Origin: Caballeronia choica
Lineage (GTDB): Bacteria > Pseudomonadota > Gammaproteobacteria > Burkholderiales > Burkholderiaceae
Length of the DNA stretch: 64,000 bases
NCBI RefSeq assembly: GCF_001544535.1
Contig: NZ_FCON02000034.1
Coordinates: 1 to 64,000 of the forward strand
Direction: 5' to 3'
Shown: positions 1-8,895 of the stretch, one piece after another
Numbering within the stretch: position 1 is the stretch's first letter
How the letters are laid out: each line of letters opens with the position of its first letter
The notes under the pieces: generated by a model
The model's database searches: none
What the model saw: only the letters and a program-made list of their open reading frames with translations
Told to the model about the DNA's origin: nothing
Position numbers and translations under genes: made by a program

Positions 1-257
1 TCGCGCTCCTTGAGGCCAGCATCGATACCGGCCAAGGCACGCTCACGCCATTCTTCGAGCCGGTATATCGGTACCGAAACTTCGCGCGAAATGGCATCCA
101 CCGGCTCGCCGCGCAACAAGCGCAAGACGACTTGTTTCTTCCGATTGGCCGACCACCGTTTCACTTCGGCGGCCGCGCCGGGGGCGCTTCCAGTCGCGCT
201 ACGCGCTCCTTCCACCGCCCCCGGCACAACCTCGGCGATCTTCGACTTCTTCAGCAT
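1..257 (-). CDS. Transposase OrfA, N-terminal part (cut by window edge)
   Basis: Translating the minus strand from the ATG at 257-255 gives 85 residues beginning MLKKSKIAEVV and continuing to the window edge without a stop. Residues 34-75 (RWSANRKKQVVLRLLRGEPV, then a segment around RLEEWRERAL) form the helix-turn-helix typical of OrfA of IS3-type transposases, which binds the element ends. The start is the first ATG after the IS terminus, with GGAG about 7 bases upstream. The C-terminus and the catalytic OrfB are not visible. Confidence 0.72.
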   Translation of the reverse strand, partial: MLKKSKIAEVVPGAVEGARSATGSAPGAAAEVKRWSANRKKQVVLRLLRGEPVDAISREVSVPIYRLEEWRERALAGIDAGLKER

Positions 258-324
258 GTTCAACTCCGTTTCCAGAAACACGTTTTACCCCAAAATCGTG
301 TCCAGAAAAATCGGAGGCGGTTCA
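1..324 (-). mobile_element. Left-hand part of an insertion sequence (IS3-like), running off the window edge
   Basis: This contains the start of a transposase OrfA and the presumed element end. On the minus strand the actP reading frame runs into TGAACCGCCTCC at 324-313. Such a TGAACCGCC-type start resembles termini of IS3-group elements (recollection, not searched). The end is therefore placed at 324, and everything to its left belongs to the element. The second end, the OrfB gene and the target duplication lie outside the window, so family and boundary are inferred. Confidence 0.65.
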
Positions 325-1548
325 CGCCTTGCCGCGCGCGAGCCAGCAAGCGTAGAGATCGTGCGACACGGTGGTCGCGCCGGCGAGCGTCAGGCCCGCG
401 ACGACCGCGAGGATGGTCGCGAACGTCACGGCGGCGATGAAGCCGTAGAACAGGTTGCCGCCGACCGCCTGCGCCAGCTTCACGGCCACCATGTTCGAGC
501 CGCCGAGCAGGTCGCGCGTGAGGTTGATGTGGCCGTCGGCGCCGGCCTTGAAGAACTCGGGATGCTGCGCGAGAAGCGCGATTGCCGAGAAGCCGATGAT
601 GAAGGTGAGCAGGTAGAAGTAGCCGATGAAACCCGTCGCGACGAACACCGACTTGCGCGCCGCCTTCGCGTCGGGGACGGTGAAGAAGCGCATCAGGATA
701 TGCGGGAAGCCAGCCGTGCCGAACATCAGCGCGATGCCGAGCGAGAGCGCGTTGAGCGGGTCCTTCAGCAGCTTGCCCGGTCCCATGATGCTGAGCGCGC
801 CGGGATGCACGTCCACCGCGTGGCGGAACATCTGCTCCGGGCTGAAGCCGAATTGCGCGAGCGCGGTGATCGCCATGAAGGTCGCGCCGCAGAGCAGCAG
901 CACCGCCTTGATGATCTGCACCCAGGTGGTCGCGGTCATGCCGCCGAAGAACACGTAGACCACCATCAGCGCGCCGACGATCACTTCCGCCATCCAGTAT
1001 TGCAGGCCGAACAGCAACTGGATCAGCTTGCCCGCGCCGACCATCTGCACGACGAGATAGAAGATCACGACCACGAGCGACGTGCTCGCCGTGAGCAGGC
1101 GGATGGGCGCCTGCTCGAAGCGGTAGGCGACCACATCGACGAACGTGAACTTGCCGAGATTGCGCAGCGGCTCGGCGAGCAGGAACATCACGAACGGCCA
1201 GCCGACCAGAAAACCGATCGAGTAGATCAGGCCATCGAAGCCGAACATGAACACCATGCCGGAGAGACCGAGGAACGACGCCGCGGACATGTAGTCGCCG
1301 GCGATCGCGAGGCCGTTCTGGAAGCCGGTGATGCCGCCGCCCGCGCTATAGAAGTCCTTGGTCGTGCGGGTTCTGCGCGATGCCCAGCGCGTGATCGCGA
1401 GCGTGACGAGCACGAACAGCAGGAACATCCCGATCGCGACGGGATTGAGTTCGCCATGGTCCGGCACCGGGCCAACAACGGAGGAAGCGTGAGCGAGCGC
1501 GGCGGTCGAGGCGAGGCCGGCGATCGACAATAGGCGAAGCAGTTTCAT
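322..1548 (-). pseudogene. actP: Cation/acetate symporter ActP, truncated at the C-terminus by an IS
   Basis: This belongs to the sodium:solute symporter family (acetate/glycolate uptake across the inner membrane). A signal-like N-terminus ([19 protein letters not shown]) is followed by about ten hydrophobic helices and the conserved [13 protein letters not shown] segment near residue 395. E. coli ActP has about 549 residues, but here the frame stops after 408. The stop codon TGA coincides with the first bases of the adjacent IS, so the last two to three helices are lost. The gene lies 3 bp after yjcH with an AGGAGAC ribosome site. Loss of transport function is inferred; a shortened protein could still be made. 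Confidence 0.85.
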
Positions 1549-1551
1549 CGT

Positions 1552-1869
1552 TCAGTCTCCTTGCCGGGCTTTGGCGAGCAGCGCGCTCATCAGCGGGTCG
1601 AGCGTGCGGTTCGCGCGCAGCACGTACCAGCCGGTGAGTCCCACCGCGACCGCGATGATGCCCACGCCCGCGACGATGCCGACGCTCGTCGTGGCGCCTG
1701 CATACAGCGGCTGCGCAAGCACTTGCGGCGCGAGCGCGACGAACAGGATGAAGCTGTAGTAGGTGAGGATCATGAGCGCGGTCAGCGTGAAGCTGAAGCG
1801 CCGGCGTGTGCTGACGAGCTGCCTGTAGGCAGGGCTCGCCTTGAGCGAATCGATGACGGCTTGCTGCAT
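1552..1869 (-). CDS. yjcH: DUF485 small membrane protein, YjcH family
   Basis: This 105-residue protein has two hydrophobic helices (about residues 29-51 and 61-85, around YYSFILFVALAP and GIVAGVGIIAVAVGL). It is the usual small partner encoded immediately upstream of actP in the acs-yjcH-actP arrangement; its role in acetate uptake is not well defined. The start MQQAVIDSL was chosen because GGAGACAAAGAG precedes it; a longer frame upstream lacks support. It appears intact, although its partner actP is truncated. No acetyl-CoA synthetase gene is in the window. Confidence 0.85.
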   Translation of the reverse strand: MQQAVIDSLKASPAYRQLVSTRRRFSFTLTALMILTYYSFILFVALAPQVLAQPLYAGATTSVGIVAGVGIIAVAVGLTGWYVLRANRTLDPLMSALLAKARQGD

Positions 1870-1948
1870 CTCTTTGTCTCCTTCTTTTGAACTGCGTGGG
1901 TTTGTCCGGCTGCTTTCGCGCAGCACTTGTGCTGTGGGTGGGTCTTGC

Positions 1949-2935
1949 TCAGACCGCCGCCATGCGCGCGAGCGCCTGGCGCATGTCGGTCTCGAAGCGC
2001 CCGACGATATCGGCGAGCGGTTCGACGCGGTCCACGAACGCCAGCGAATGCCCCGCCGAGAGCAAGCCCTTCGACCAGTCGCCGGTCACGTACGCATCGC
2101 GGCCGATTTTTCCGGCCACCATCGGCAGCAGTTCCTGGATCGTCACGTTCGGGTTTTGCGCTTCGAGCGCCTTGACGGCCGCGCTCGTTTCGTTGCGCAG
2201 CGTGCGCACGGTGTTGCGCACGGACTGCATGCAAAGATCGGTATCGGTCGGCTGCGCTTCCACGAGGCGGCGCTTGTAGTCCTCGTGCGCCCAGATTTCC
2301 TCCGCGACGACAAAGCGCGTGCCGATCACCACGCCCGATGCGCCCATCGCGAGCGCGGCGGCGAGCTGCGAGCCGCGGCCCACGCCGCCGCCGATCAGGT
2401 ACGGAATGTCGAGCTCGCTTTCCGCCCATGCCGCGTTGACGAACGAGCCGACCATGTCGAGGCCCGGATGCCCGCCGCATTCGGCGCCGACGATCGCCAC
2501 GGCATCGACGCCGATCGACGCCGCCTTTACCGCGTAGCGCACCGCCGGCACCTTGTGCAGCACCTTCACGCCGGCTGCCTTGAGGAGCGGCATGAATTCC
2601 TCCGGATTGCGCCCGGAGGTCTCGACGAACTTCACGCCTTCATCGACGATGAGTTCGAACACGTCGCGCGTCTTTTCGCCGGGCACGAGCTTCGGCAGCA
2701 TCGAGACGTTGACGCCGAACGGGCCGCCGTCGCAGAGATCGCGGCAGCGGCGGATTTCCGCCTGCAGCGCGTGCGGCTCGGGAAAGCTTGCCGCCGTGAT
2801 GAAGCCGATGATCCCGGCGCGCGACGCCGCCGCGACGAAGTTCGCATCGGCGAGCCACATCAGCCCGCCCGCGACGATGGGCAGGCGCGTGCCGAAGAGT
2901 TCGGTGACTGGATTGGAAAAACGGCTCTGGCTCAT
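1949..2935 (-). CDS. Nitronate monooxygenase (2-nitropropane dioxygenase family)
   Basis: This 328-residue protein is of NMO-family length, an FMN-dependent TIM barrel that oxidises alkyl nitronates or, in some relatives, acts as an enoyl reductase-like flavoenzyme. Family markers are the N-terminal PIVAGGLMWLADANFVAAAS, the GAECGGHPG loop (residues ~151-158), and IGGGVGRGSQLAAALAMGASGV with GTRF for FMN phosphate binding. It is the last gene of the CoA-catabolic cluster, 25 bp after the CoA transferase. This may mean it detoxifies or reduces an intermediate of that pathway (inference). TGAGGAGTTCC-type spacing at the junction provides a ribosome site upstream of the preceding stop. Confidence 0.85.
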   Translation of the reverse strand: MSQSRFSNPVTELFGTRLPIVAGGLMWLADANFVAAASRAGIIGFITAASFPEPHALQAEIRRCRDLCDGGPFGVNVSMLPKLVPGEKTRDVFELIVDEGVKFVETSGRNPEEFMPLLKAAGVKVLHKVPAVRYAVKAASIGVDAVAIVGAECGGHPGLDMVGSFVNAAWAESELDIPYLIGGGVGRGSQLAAALAMGASGVVIGTRFVVAEEIWAHEDYKRRLVEAQPTDTDLCMQSVRNTVRTLRNETSAAVKALEAQNPNVTIQELLPMVAGKIGRDAYVTGDWSKGLLSAGHSLAFVDRVEPLADIVGRFETDMRQALARMAAV

Positions 2936-2960
2936 GAGGAGTTCCGCGATAAAGGCGGCG

Positions 2961-4169
2961 TCAGACGACGCCGTCGGTCTTCAATCGGGCGAGCTGCTCG
3001 TCGGACAGGCCGAGCAGCGACTGGAGCACGTCGCGCGTGCCTTCGCCCAGTTGCGGCGGCGCGCTGCGCACCGGCAGGCGCTCGCCGTCGAAGCGATAGG
3101 GCGGCGCGAGCACCTGCGTGCTGCCCACTTCGGGATGCGGCTGCGTCGTGACGAGCCCCGCGTCGGTGGCGCGCTTCGAGGTCAGCGCTTCGTGAAGCCC
3201 GAGCACTTCGCCGCACGGAATGCCCGCCGCGGCGAGACGCTCCAGCAGCACGGCGCGCTTGCGCATCCCGATCTCGCGATTCAGTTCCGGCACGAGCACC
3301 GCGCGATTCGCCGCGCGGCCGATATTGGTCTGGAAGCGGTCGTCCTCGGCGAGATCGGGACGCTCGATCACCTCGCGGCAGAAGCGCGCGTACTGGGCGT
3401 TGTTGCCGACCGTGATGACGAGCGGACCATCGGCGGCATCGAACACGCCGTAGGGCACGATCGACGGATGCGCGTTGCCGTAGCGCGGCGGGTCCTCGCC
3501 CTGGATCAGCGCTTCGAGCCCGTAGTAGGAGGTGATCATCAGGCCGCAATCGAAGAGCGCCATTTCGATGTGGTGTCCCCGGCCGGTCTTCTGGCGCTCG
3601 AAGAGAGCCGCGAGCACGGCCTGCGCCGAGTACATGCCGGTGAACAGGTCGACGGCCGCGACGCCGAACTTGAGCGGCGGCTGTTCGGCTTCGCCGTTGA
3701 GCGCCATCAGCCCGGCCTCGCCCTGGACCAGGAGGTCGTAGCCCGGACGCGCGGCTTCCGGTCCGGTGCGGTCGTAGCCGGAGATCGAGCAGTAGATCAG
3801 GTCGTTGCGTTCGTGCTTCAACTGCTCGTAGCCGAGGCCCAGTTTCTCCGCACCGCCGAACTTGAAGTTCTGGATCACGACGTCGCACTGCGCGGCGAGT
3901 TCGCGGGCGATCCGCTGGCCTTCGGCGGTTTGCAGGTCGAGGCTCACCGAGCGCTTGTTGCGGTTGACGCTGTTGAAATACGAGGTCTGGGTCGAGCCGA
4001 CGCGCAGGCCCCAGTCGCGGGTATCGTCGCCGCGAGCCGGATGCTCGACCTTGATGACTTCGGCGCCGAGGTCGCCGAGCACCATGCCGCACCAGGGGCC
4101 CGCCAGCACGCGGGAAAGATCGAGCACGCGCACGCCGGCAAGCGGCAGCGCGGAATTCAGGTTCGACAT
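2961..4169 (-). CDS. CaiB/BaiF (class III) CoA transferase
   Basis: This 402-residue protein is of normal family length. Class III transferases move CoA between carboxylic acids through an aspartyl anhydride. Visible markers are LAGVRVLDLSRVLAGPWCGM at the N-terminus, GAEVIKVEHPARGDDTR, NRNKRSVSLDL, and the catalytic Asp candidate D174 in VAAVDLFTGMYSA. The sequence resembles the glutarate/dicarboxylate transferase branch (recollection). In this operon it could activate the substrate of the adjacent acyl-CoA dehydrogenases, replacing a CoA ligase, which is absent. The exact substrate is not deducible. Confidence 0.88.
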   Translation of the reverse strand: MSNLNSALPLAGVRVLDLSRVLAGPWCGMVLGDLGAEVIKVEHPARGDDTRDWGLRVGSTQTSYFNSVNRNKRSVSLDLQTAEGQRIARELAAQCDVVIQNFKFGGAEKLGLGYEQLKHERNDLIYCSISGYDRTGPEAARPGYDLLVQGEAGLMALNGEAEQPPLKFGVAAVDLFTGMYSAQAVLAALFERQKTGRGHHIEMALFDCGLMITSYYGLEALIQGEDPPRYGNAHPSIVPYGVFDAADGPLVITVGNNAQYARFCREVIERPDLAEDDRFQTNIGRAANRAVLVPELNREIGMRKRAVLLERLAAAGIPCGEVLGLHEALTSKRATDAGLVTTQPHPEVGSTQVLAPPYRFDGERLPVRSAPPQLGEGTRDVLQSLLGLSDEQLARLKTDGVV

Positions 4170-4240
4170 TGGAAGTCCGTTTTTTCGTGAGCCGCCGCAG
4201 CGGTCAGCCTTGGGTCAGCGTGCGTCAACGCAGCTTCGAG

Positions 4241-5374
4241 TCAGCCGCGACCCAGCGCGATGTAGCGTTCGAGATGATGGTCTTCGTCGCCGAGCTGATG
4301 GTCGATCAGGACGAGGCGCTTCGCGTAGTGCGCGAGCGGCAGCTCCCACGTCATGCCGATGCCGCCGTGCAACTGGATGCACTCTTCGGCAACCCGCGCG
4401 CCGATGCGTCCGATGCTGGTCTTCGCCGCCGACAGCGCACGTTCACGCGCGACGCGTTCCGAGCCGAGCGCGGCGGCCGCGTTGATGACCGCCGAGCGCG
4501 CCTGTTCGATCTCGAGCAGCAAATCCGCCATGCGATGCTGCAACGCCTGGAAGCTGCCGATCAAGACGCCGAACTGCTTGCGCGTGCGCAGGTATTCGAG
4601 CGTGAAGTCCTTCGCGACATCCATCGCGCCGAGCGCTTCCGCGCAAAGCGCGAGCACGCCGCAGCCGATGCTTTGTTCGAGCGTGGCGAACCCGGCGCCG
4701 GGCTGGCCGAGGAGGGCGTCGCCGCCTACGCAGACTTCGTTCAGGACGACTTCGGCCGCGCGGCCGCCGTCGATGTTGCGATAGCCGCGCAAGCTCAAGC
4801 CCGCTGCCTCGCGCGGGACGAGGAAGAGCGAGATGCCGTCTTCGGCGTCGACGGCGCCGCTCGTGCGCGCGGAGACGAGGAACACGCTGGCCGCTTCGCC
4901 CTGCTGCACGACGGCCTTGGCGCCGGTCAAGGTCCAGCCGCCATCCGCACGGCGCACGGCACGCGTCGCGACCTGCGCGAGTTCGTAATGCGAGCCCGGC
5001 TCGTCATGCGCGAGCGCCGCGACCGCGCTGCCTTCGATCAGTTGCGCGATGAGCGCTTTCTGCGCGTCGCTGCCCGCGAGCGCCACCGCCCGGCCCACCA
5101 TCAGCGCGCCGAGAAACGGCTCGACGACGAGCCCGCGTCCCAGGCTTTCGAACACGACGGCGATATCGAAACCCTCGCCGCCGAAGCCGCCGTCGGCCTC
5201 GCCGAACAGCGCGCCGACGATGCCCAGTTCGGCGAAACGGCCCCACATCTCGCGGCTGAATCCATCGGCGGAGCGCGCGAGCCGGTCGCGCGTCTCGAAG
5301 GCGTACTGCTCGCTGACGAAGCGGTTCAGCGTATCCGCCAGCATGCGGCGGTCTTCGGTGTGCTGGAAGTTCAT
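4241..5374 (-). CDS. pimD: Acyl-CoA dehydrogenase, PimD-like small subunit
   Basis: This 377-residue flavoprotein dehydrogenase has the acyl-CoA dehydrogenase layout: helical N-terminus (MNFQHTEDRRMLADTLNRF), central beta domain, and C-terminal helical domain with IQLHGGIGMTWE carrying the usual FAD-contacting HGG. It pairs with the next upstream gene (10 bp gap), as in the pimCD pair for pimeloyl-CoA. PimD-type subunits have a divergent mid-section, and here the substrate loop reads HDEPGSHYELAQV. AAGGGGATCGCC precedes the ATG. Substrate assignment to a medium dicarboxylyl-CoA is by analogy. Confidence 0.82.
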   Translation of the reverse strand: MNFQHTEDRRMLADTLNRFVSEQYAFETRDRLARSADGFSREMWGRFAELGIVGALFGEADGGFGGEGFDIAVVFESLGRGLVVEPFLGALMVGRAVALAGSDAQKALIAQLIEGSAVAALAHDEPGSHYELAQVATRAVRRADGGWTLTGAKAVVQQGEAASVFLVSARTSGAVDAEDGISLFLVPREAAGLSLRGYRNIDGGRAAEVVLNEVCVGGDALLGQPGAGFATLEQSIGCGVLALCAEALGAMDVAKDFTLEYLRTRKQFGVLIGSFQALQHRMADLLLEIEQARSAVINAAAALGSERVARERALSAAKTSIGRIGARVAEECIQLHGGIGMTWELPLAHYAKRLVLIDHQLGDEDHHLERYIALGRG

Positions 5375-5384
5375 GGCGATCCCC

Positions 5385-6593
5385 TTACAGTCCCAGGATC
5401 ATCTTGGAGATGATGTTCTTCTGGATTTCGTTGGAGCCGCCGAAAATCGACAGCTTGCGATTGTTGAAGTAGAGCGCAGCGGCGCTCGCGGCTTCTTCGG
5501 GACCGACGGGCGCTTCGTCGTAGCCGTCGTGCAGCGCTTCCTCGATGAACGGTTGCGCATACGGTCCCATCGCGCGGCGCATCAGCGACGAAATCTCCTG
5601 GCGGATTTCCGTGCCGCGAATCTTGAGCATCGAACTCTCGGCGCCCGGCACGCCGCCGCCCGCCACTGCCGCGATCACGCGCAGGTTGGTTGTCTTCATG
5701 TTCTCCAGATCGATCTCGACGCGGGCGAAGCGCGCCGCGAAGAGCGGGTCTTCAGCGAGTGGCCGGCCATTGCGTCTGAGCTTCGCCGCGACGTTGCGCA
5801 GGCGCTCCAGCGCCGCGACCGAAAAGCCGACGCCCGCGATATTCGTGCGCTCGTAGGTCAGCAGATACTTCGCATACGTCCAGCCCTTGTTCTCCTCGCC
5901 GACGAGGTTTTCGGCCGGCACGCGCACGTCGGTGAAAAACACCTCGTTGATTTCATGCTCGCCTTCGAGCGTGATGATCGGCCGCACTTCCACGCCCGGC
6001 GTGTTCATGTCCACCAGCAGGAAGCTGATGCCTTCCTGCTTGCGGACATCGGTTGCCGTGCGCACGAGACAGAAAATCATGTTCGCGTGCTGGCCGAGCG
6101 TCGTCCACGTCTTCTGGCCGTTGACGATGTAGTGCTCGCCTTGCGCATCGATGCCGCGCACGGCGGTTGTCTTCACGGAAGCGAGATCGGAACCCGCGCC
6201 CGGTTCCGAATAGCCCTGGCACCACCAGTCCGAGCCGTCGAGAATGCGCGGCAGCCAATGGCGCTTCTGCGCCTCGCTGCCGTACTTGATGAGCACCGGG
6301 CCGAGCATGTTCACGCCGAACGGCAGGATGCGCGGCGCGCCGGCGAGCGCGCATTCGTTCTCGAAGATGAACTTCTGCACGGTGTTCCAGCCCGGGCCGC
6401 CGTACTGCTCGGGCCAGTGGTTCGCGAGCCAGCCCTGTTCGTTCAGGATCGCGTGCCACTCGACCATGTCGGCTCGGGTGAGTTGACGGCCGTGATTGAC
6501 CTTGTCCGAGAGCCGTTGCGGGAGCTTGTCTTGCAGGAAGCGCACGACGCGCTCGCGAAAGGCTTCCTCTTCGGGGGTGAAGTTCAGATCCAT
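5385..6593 (-). CDS. pimC: Acyl-CoA dehydrogenase, PimC-like large subunit
   Basis: This 402-residue protein catalyses, by family, FAD-dependent alpha,beta-dehydrogenation of an acyl-CoA. The N-terminus (MDLNFTPEEEAFRERV) and LNEQGWLANHWPEQYGGPGW, then CQGYSEPGAGSDLAS (FAD/substrate loop) and GQKTWTT, match the PimC type of large dehydrogenase. The C-terminus IFGGSNEIQKNIISKMILGL is the classic end of the family. It is encoded between the fused hydratase/dehydrogenase (58 bp) and the PimD-like partner (10 bp), implying co-translation of a heteromeric enzyme. Electrons would go to ETF, which is not encoded here. Confidence 0.85.
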   Translation of the reverse strand: MDLNFTPEEEAFRERVVRFLQDKLPQRLSDKVNHGRQLTRADMVEWHAILNEQGWLANHWPEQYGGPGWNTVQKFIFENECALAGAPRILPFGVNMLGPVLIKYGSEAQKRHWLPRILDGSDWWCQGYSEPGAGSDLASVKTTAVRGIDAQGEHYIVNGQKTWTTLGQHANMIFCLVRTATDVRKQEGISFLLVDMNTPGVEVRPIITLEGEHEINEVFFTDVRVPAENLVGEENKGWTYAKYLLTYERTNIAGVGFSVAALERLRNVAAKLRRNGRPLAEDPLFAARFARVEIDLENMKTTNLRVIAAVAGGGVPGAESSMLKIRGTEIRQEISSLMRRAMGPYAQPFIEEALHDGYDEAPVGPEEAASAAALYFNNRKLSIFGGSNEIQKNIISKMILGL

Positions 6594-6651
6594 GATTGGC
6601 TTCTTCCAGTAGGTGTCGAAGAGACTGGCGGCGCGTGCGCGCCGCGGGCGC

Positions 6652-8778
6652 TCACGAGGTGTGATTCAGGCTGGCGAAATCGGCACCGCGCTCGACGAGT
6701 TCGACGATCAGCGGCGACGGCCGCCAGAAGCGTGGATCTTCCTTCGCGAACGCGCGGATGTCGGCAAGCACGTTCGCGAGGCCGACCGTGTCGGCGTATT
6801 TCATCGGGCCGCCGCGATGGCGCGGGAAGCCGTAGCCGTAGAGGAACGTCACGTCGACGTCGAGCGGACGCAGCGCGATGCCCTCATGCACGACGTTTGC
6901 GCCTTCGTTGATCATGGCGGCCATGTAGCGGCGGATGATCTCGTCGTCGGTAAAGGCGCGCGGCGTGATGCCGGCGCGTGCGCGTTCGGCATCGACGATC
7001 GCCTCGACTTCGGGGTCGGGCGTGCCGGTGCGTGCGCCTTCGGGATAGAGATAGAACCCGCGTCCCGTCTTCTGCCCGAACCAGCCGCGCTCGCAGAGAC
7101 GGTCGGCGATCTGCACATAGCGGGCTTCGGGGTCGCGGGCTGCGGCTCGGCGCTTGCGCGCGGCCCAGCCGATGTCGCCGCCCGCGAGATCGGCCACCTG
7201 GAACGGTCCCATTGGGAAGCCAAATTCGCGCACCGCCCGATCGATCTGATACGGCGACGCACCGTCTTCCATCATGTGATCGGCCGCCGCGCGATACACC
7301 GCCAGCACGCGATTGCCGATGAATCCGTCGCACACGCCCGCGCGCACCGGCACCTTGCGCAGCTTCTTCGCCAGCTCGAACGCGCTCGCGACCACGTCCG
7401 CGCCGACCTGCGCCGGCACCACCACTTCGAGCAGCTTCATGATGTTGGCCGGCGAGAAGAAGTGCAGGCCGATCACATCGGCGGGACGCGAGACGCTGGC
7501 GGCGATCGCGTCGATGTCGAGGTACGACGTGTTGGTCGCGAGGATCGCGCCCGGCTTGCAGACGCGATCGAGTTCCGCAAAGACGGCCTTTTTCACGTCG
7601 AGGTCTTCGAACACGGCTTCGATCACGAGATCGATCGAAGCGAGCGCGTCGTACGACGTGCTGCCCGTCCAGCGGCTCATCGCGGCTGCTTTCGCCGGCT
7701 CGCTCATGCGGCCCTTCGCGACCAGTCCGTCGTAGACCTTCTCGATATGCGCGCGACCCCGAGCGAGCGACGCCTCGTCGCGCTCGACCATCGTCACCGG
7801 CAGGCCCGCGTCCAGCGCCGCCACCGCGATGCCCGCGCCCATCGTGCCGCCGCCGATCACGCCGACGCTCGCGATCGGGCGTGGTTTCGCGGCGCGCGTT
7901 TCCGGCGCCTTCTGCACTTCGCGTTCGGCGAAGAACGCGTGGATCAGGCCGGCGCGCTGCGGGCTGTCGATGCATTGCAGGAACAATTGACGCTCGTGGC
8001 GCAGGCCGTCGTCGAAGGGTTGTTCGAGCGCGGCCTGGACCGCGTCGACGATCTTCAGCGGCGAAAACAAATCGCGCGATTTCCTCGACGTTTCGGTGCG
8101 CGCCGCTTCGATCGCGGCGCGGCTCGACTTGCGCTCGGCGAGACCGGCGGCGTCGCGGGTGCGGCGCACCGGCGCGCGTGCGGCGATGAGCTCCTGCGCG
8201 TAGGCGAGGCCGTCGGCGAGCGCGTCACCGGTCGGCCCGATGCGATCGACGAGGCCGAGCGTGCGGGCTTCCTTCGCGCCGACGTGTCGGCCGCTCAGCA
8301 TCAGGTCGAGCGCAGCTTGCGCGCCGATCAGGCGCGGCGTGCGCTGCGTGCCGCCCGCACCGGGCAGGAGGCCGAGCGTGACTTCGGGCAAGCCTAGTTT
8401 CGAGCCCTCGACCGCCAGCCGGTAATGCGCCGCGAGCGCGACTTCGAGGCCGCCGCCGAGCGCCGCGCCGTGAATCGCCGCGACGACCGGCTTCGTGCAT
8501 GCCTCGATGCGATTGCAGACTTCGGGCAGCGACGGCGGCTGCGGCAGCTTGCCGAACTCGCGGATATCGGCGCCGCCGATGAAGTTGCGTCCCGCGCCGA
8601 CGATCAGGACCGCCGTGACGGCGCGCTCGGCGTCGGCCTTCTCGATCGCGGCGAGCAGGCCGCGCCGGACGTCGACGCCCAGTGCGTTCACGGGCGGGTT
8701 GTCGAGGGTCACGACGAGGATGCCGTCGTCGCGCAATTCGGATCTGACGATGTCGTCAGCCAGTTCGGGATTCGTCAT
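6652..8778 (-). CDS. Fused enoyl-CoA hydratase / 3-hydroxyacyl-CoA dehydrogenase (FadJ/PimF type)
   Basis: This 708-residue bifunctional beta-oxidation enzyme has an N-terminal crotonase domain (about 1-195) with oxyanion-hole loop GAALGGGLE and candidate catalytic Glu112 and Glu132. A Rossmann NAD-binding motif follows (VGVIGGGTMGAG, about 305-315), then the dehydrogenase active-site segment IGLHFFSPANIMKLLEVV and the C-terminal 3HCDH domain. The ATG at 8778 was chosen over an upstream in-frame ATG because ACGGAGACAAAC precedes it. It is the first structural gene of the cluster, with a promoter just upstream. No thiolase accompanies it, so another locus must finish the cycle. Confidence 0.9.
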   Translation of the reverse strand: MTNPELADDIVRSELRDDGILVVTLDNPPVNALGVDVRRGLLAAIEKADAERAVTAVLIVGAGRNFIGGADIREFGKLPQPPSLPEVCNRIEACTKPVVAAIHGAALGGGLEVALAAHYRLAVEGSKLGLPEVTLGLLPGAGGTQRTPRLIGAQAALDLMLSGRHVGAKEARTLGLVDRIGPTGDALADGLAYAQELIAARAPVRRTRDAAGLAERKSSRAAIEAARTETSRKSRDLFSPLKIVDAVQAALEQPFDDGLRHERQLFLQCIDSPQRAGLIHAFFAEREVQKAPETRAAKPRPIASVGVIGGGTMGAGIAVAALDAGLPVTMVERDEASLARGRAHIEKVYDGLVAKGRMSEPAKAAAMSRWTGSTSYDALASIDLVIEAVFEDLDVKKAVFAELDRVCKPGAILATNTSYLDIDAIAASVSRPADVIGLHFFSPANIMKLLEVVVPAQVGADVVASAFELAKKLRKVPVRAGVCDGFIGNRVLAVYRAAADHMMEDGASPYQIDRAVREFGFPMGPFQVADLAGGDIGWAARKRRAAARDPEARYVQIADRLCERGWFGQKTGRGFYLYPEGARTGTPDPEVEAIVDAERARAGITPRAFTDDEIIRRYMAAMINEGANVVHEGIALRPLDVDVTFLYGYGFPRHRGGPMKYADTVGLANVLADIRAFAKEDPRFWRPSPLIVELVERGADFASLNHTS

Positions 8779-8812
8779 GTTTGTCTCCGTGTATTTGCTT
8801 TTGTGTGGATGC

Positions 8813-8841
8813 ATTGTCGAGTGACAAAGCTGCGTTGACAA
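8813..8841 (-). promoter_or_regulatory. Predicted sigma70 promoter of the CoA-catabolic operon
   Basis: Read on the minus strand, TTGTCA (8841-8836) is separated by 17 bases from GACAAT (8818-8813), giving a start near 8806 and a leader of about 28 bases before the ATG at 8778. It lies in the lysR-hydratase gap. The surrounding 60 bp hold several TTGACA-like words and an inverted CAATTCC/GGAATTG pair that could bind the LysR protein (inference). Confidence 0.5.
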
Positions 8842-8895
8842 TTCCATTGCGGGTTGACGGACTGTTAACCAGGAATTGACAGACGACGCCGGGAA

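Noticed and set aside
10-1533. A 507-codon plus-strand frame across the IS and actP
   Set aside because: Its product is a run of Arg, Asp, Glu, His and Gln typical of the antisense of a membrane protein; actP on the other strand is convincing.
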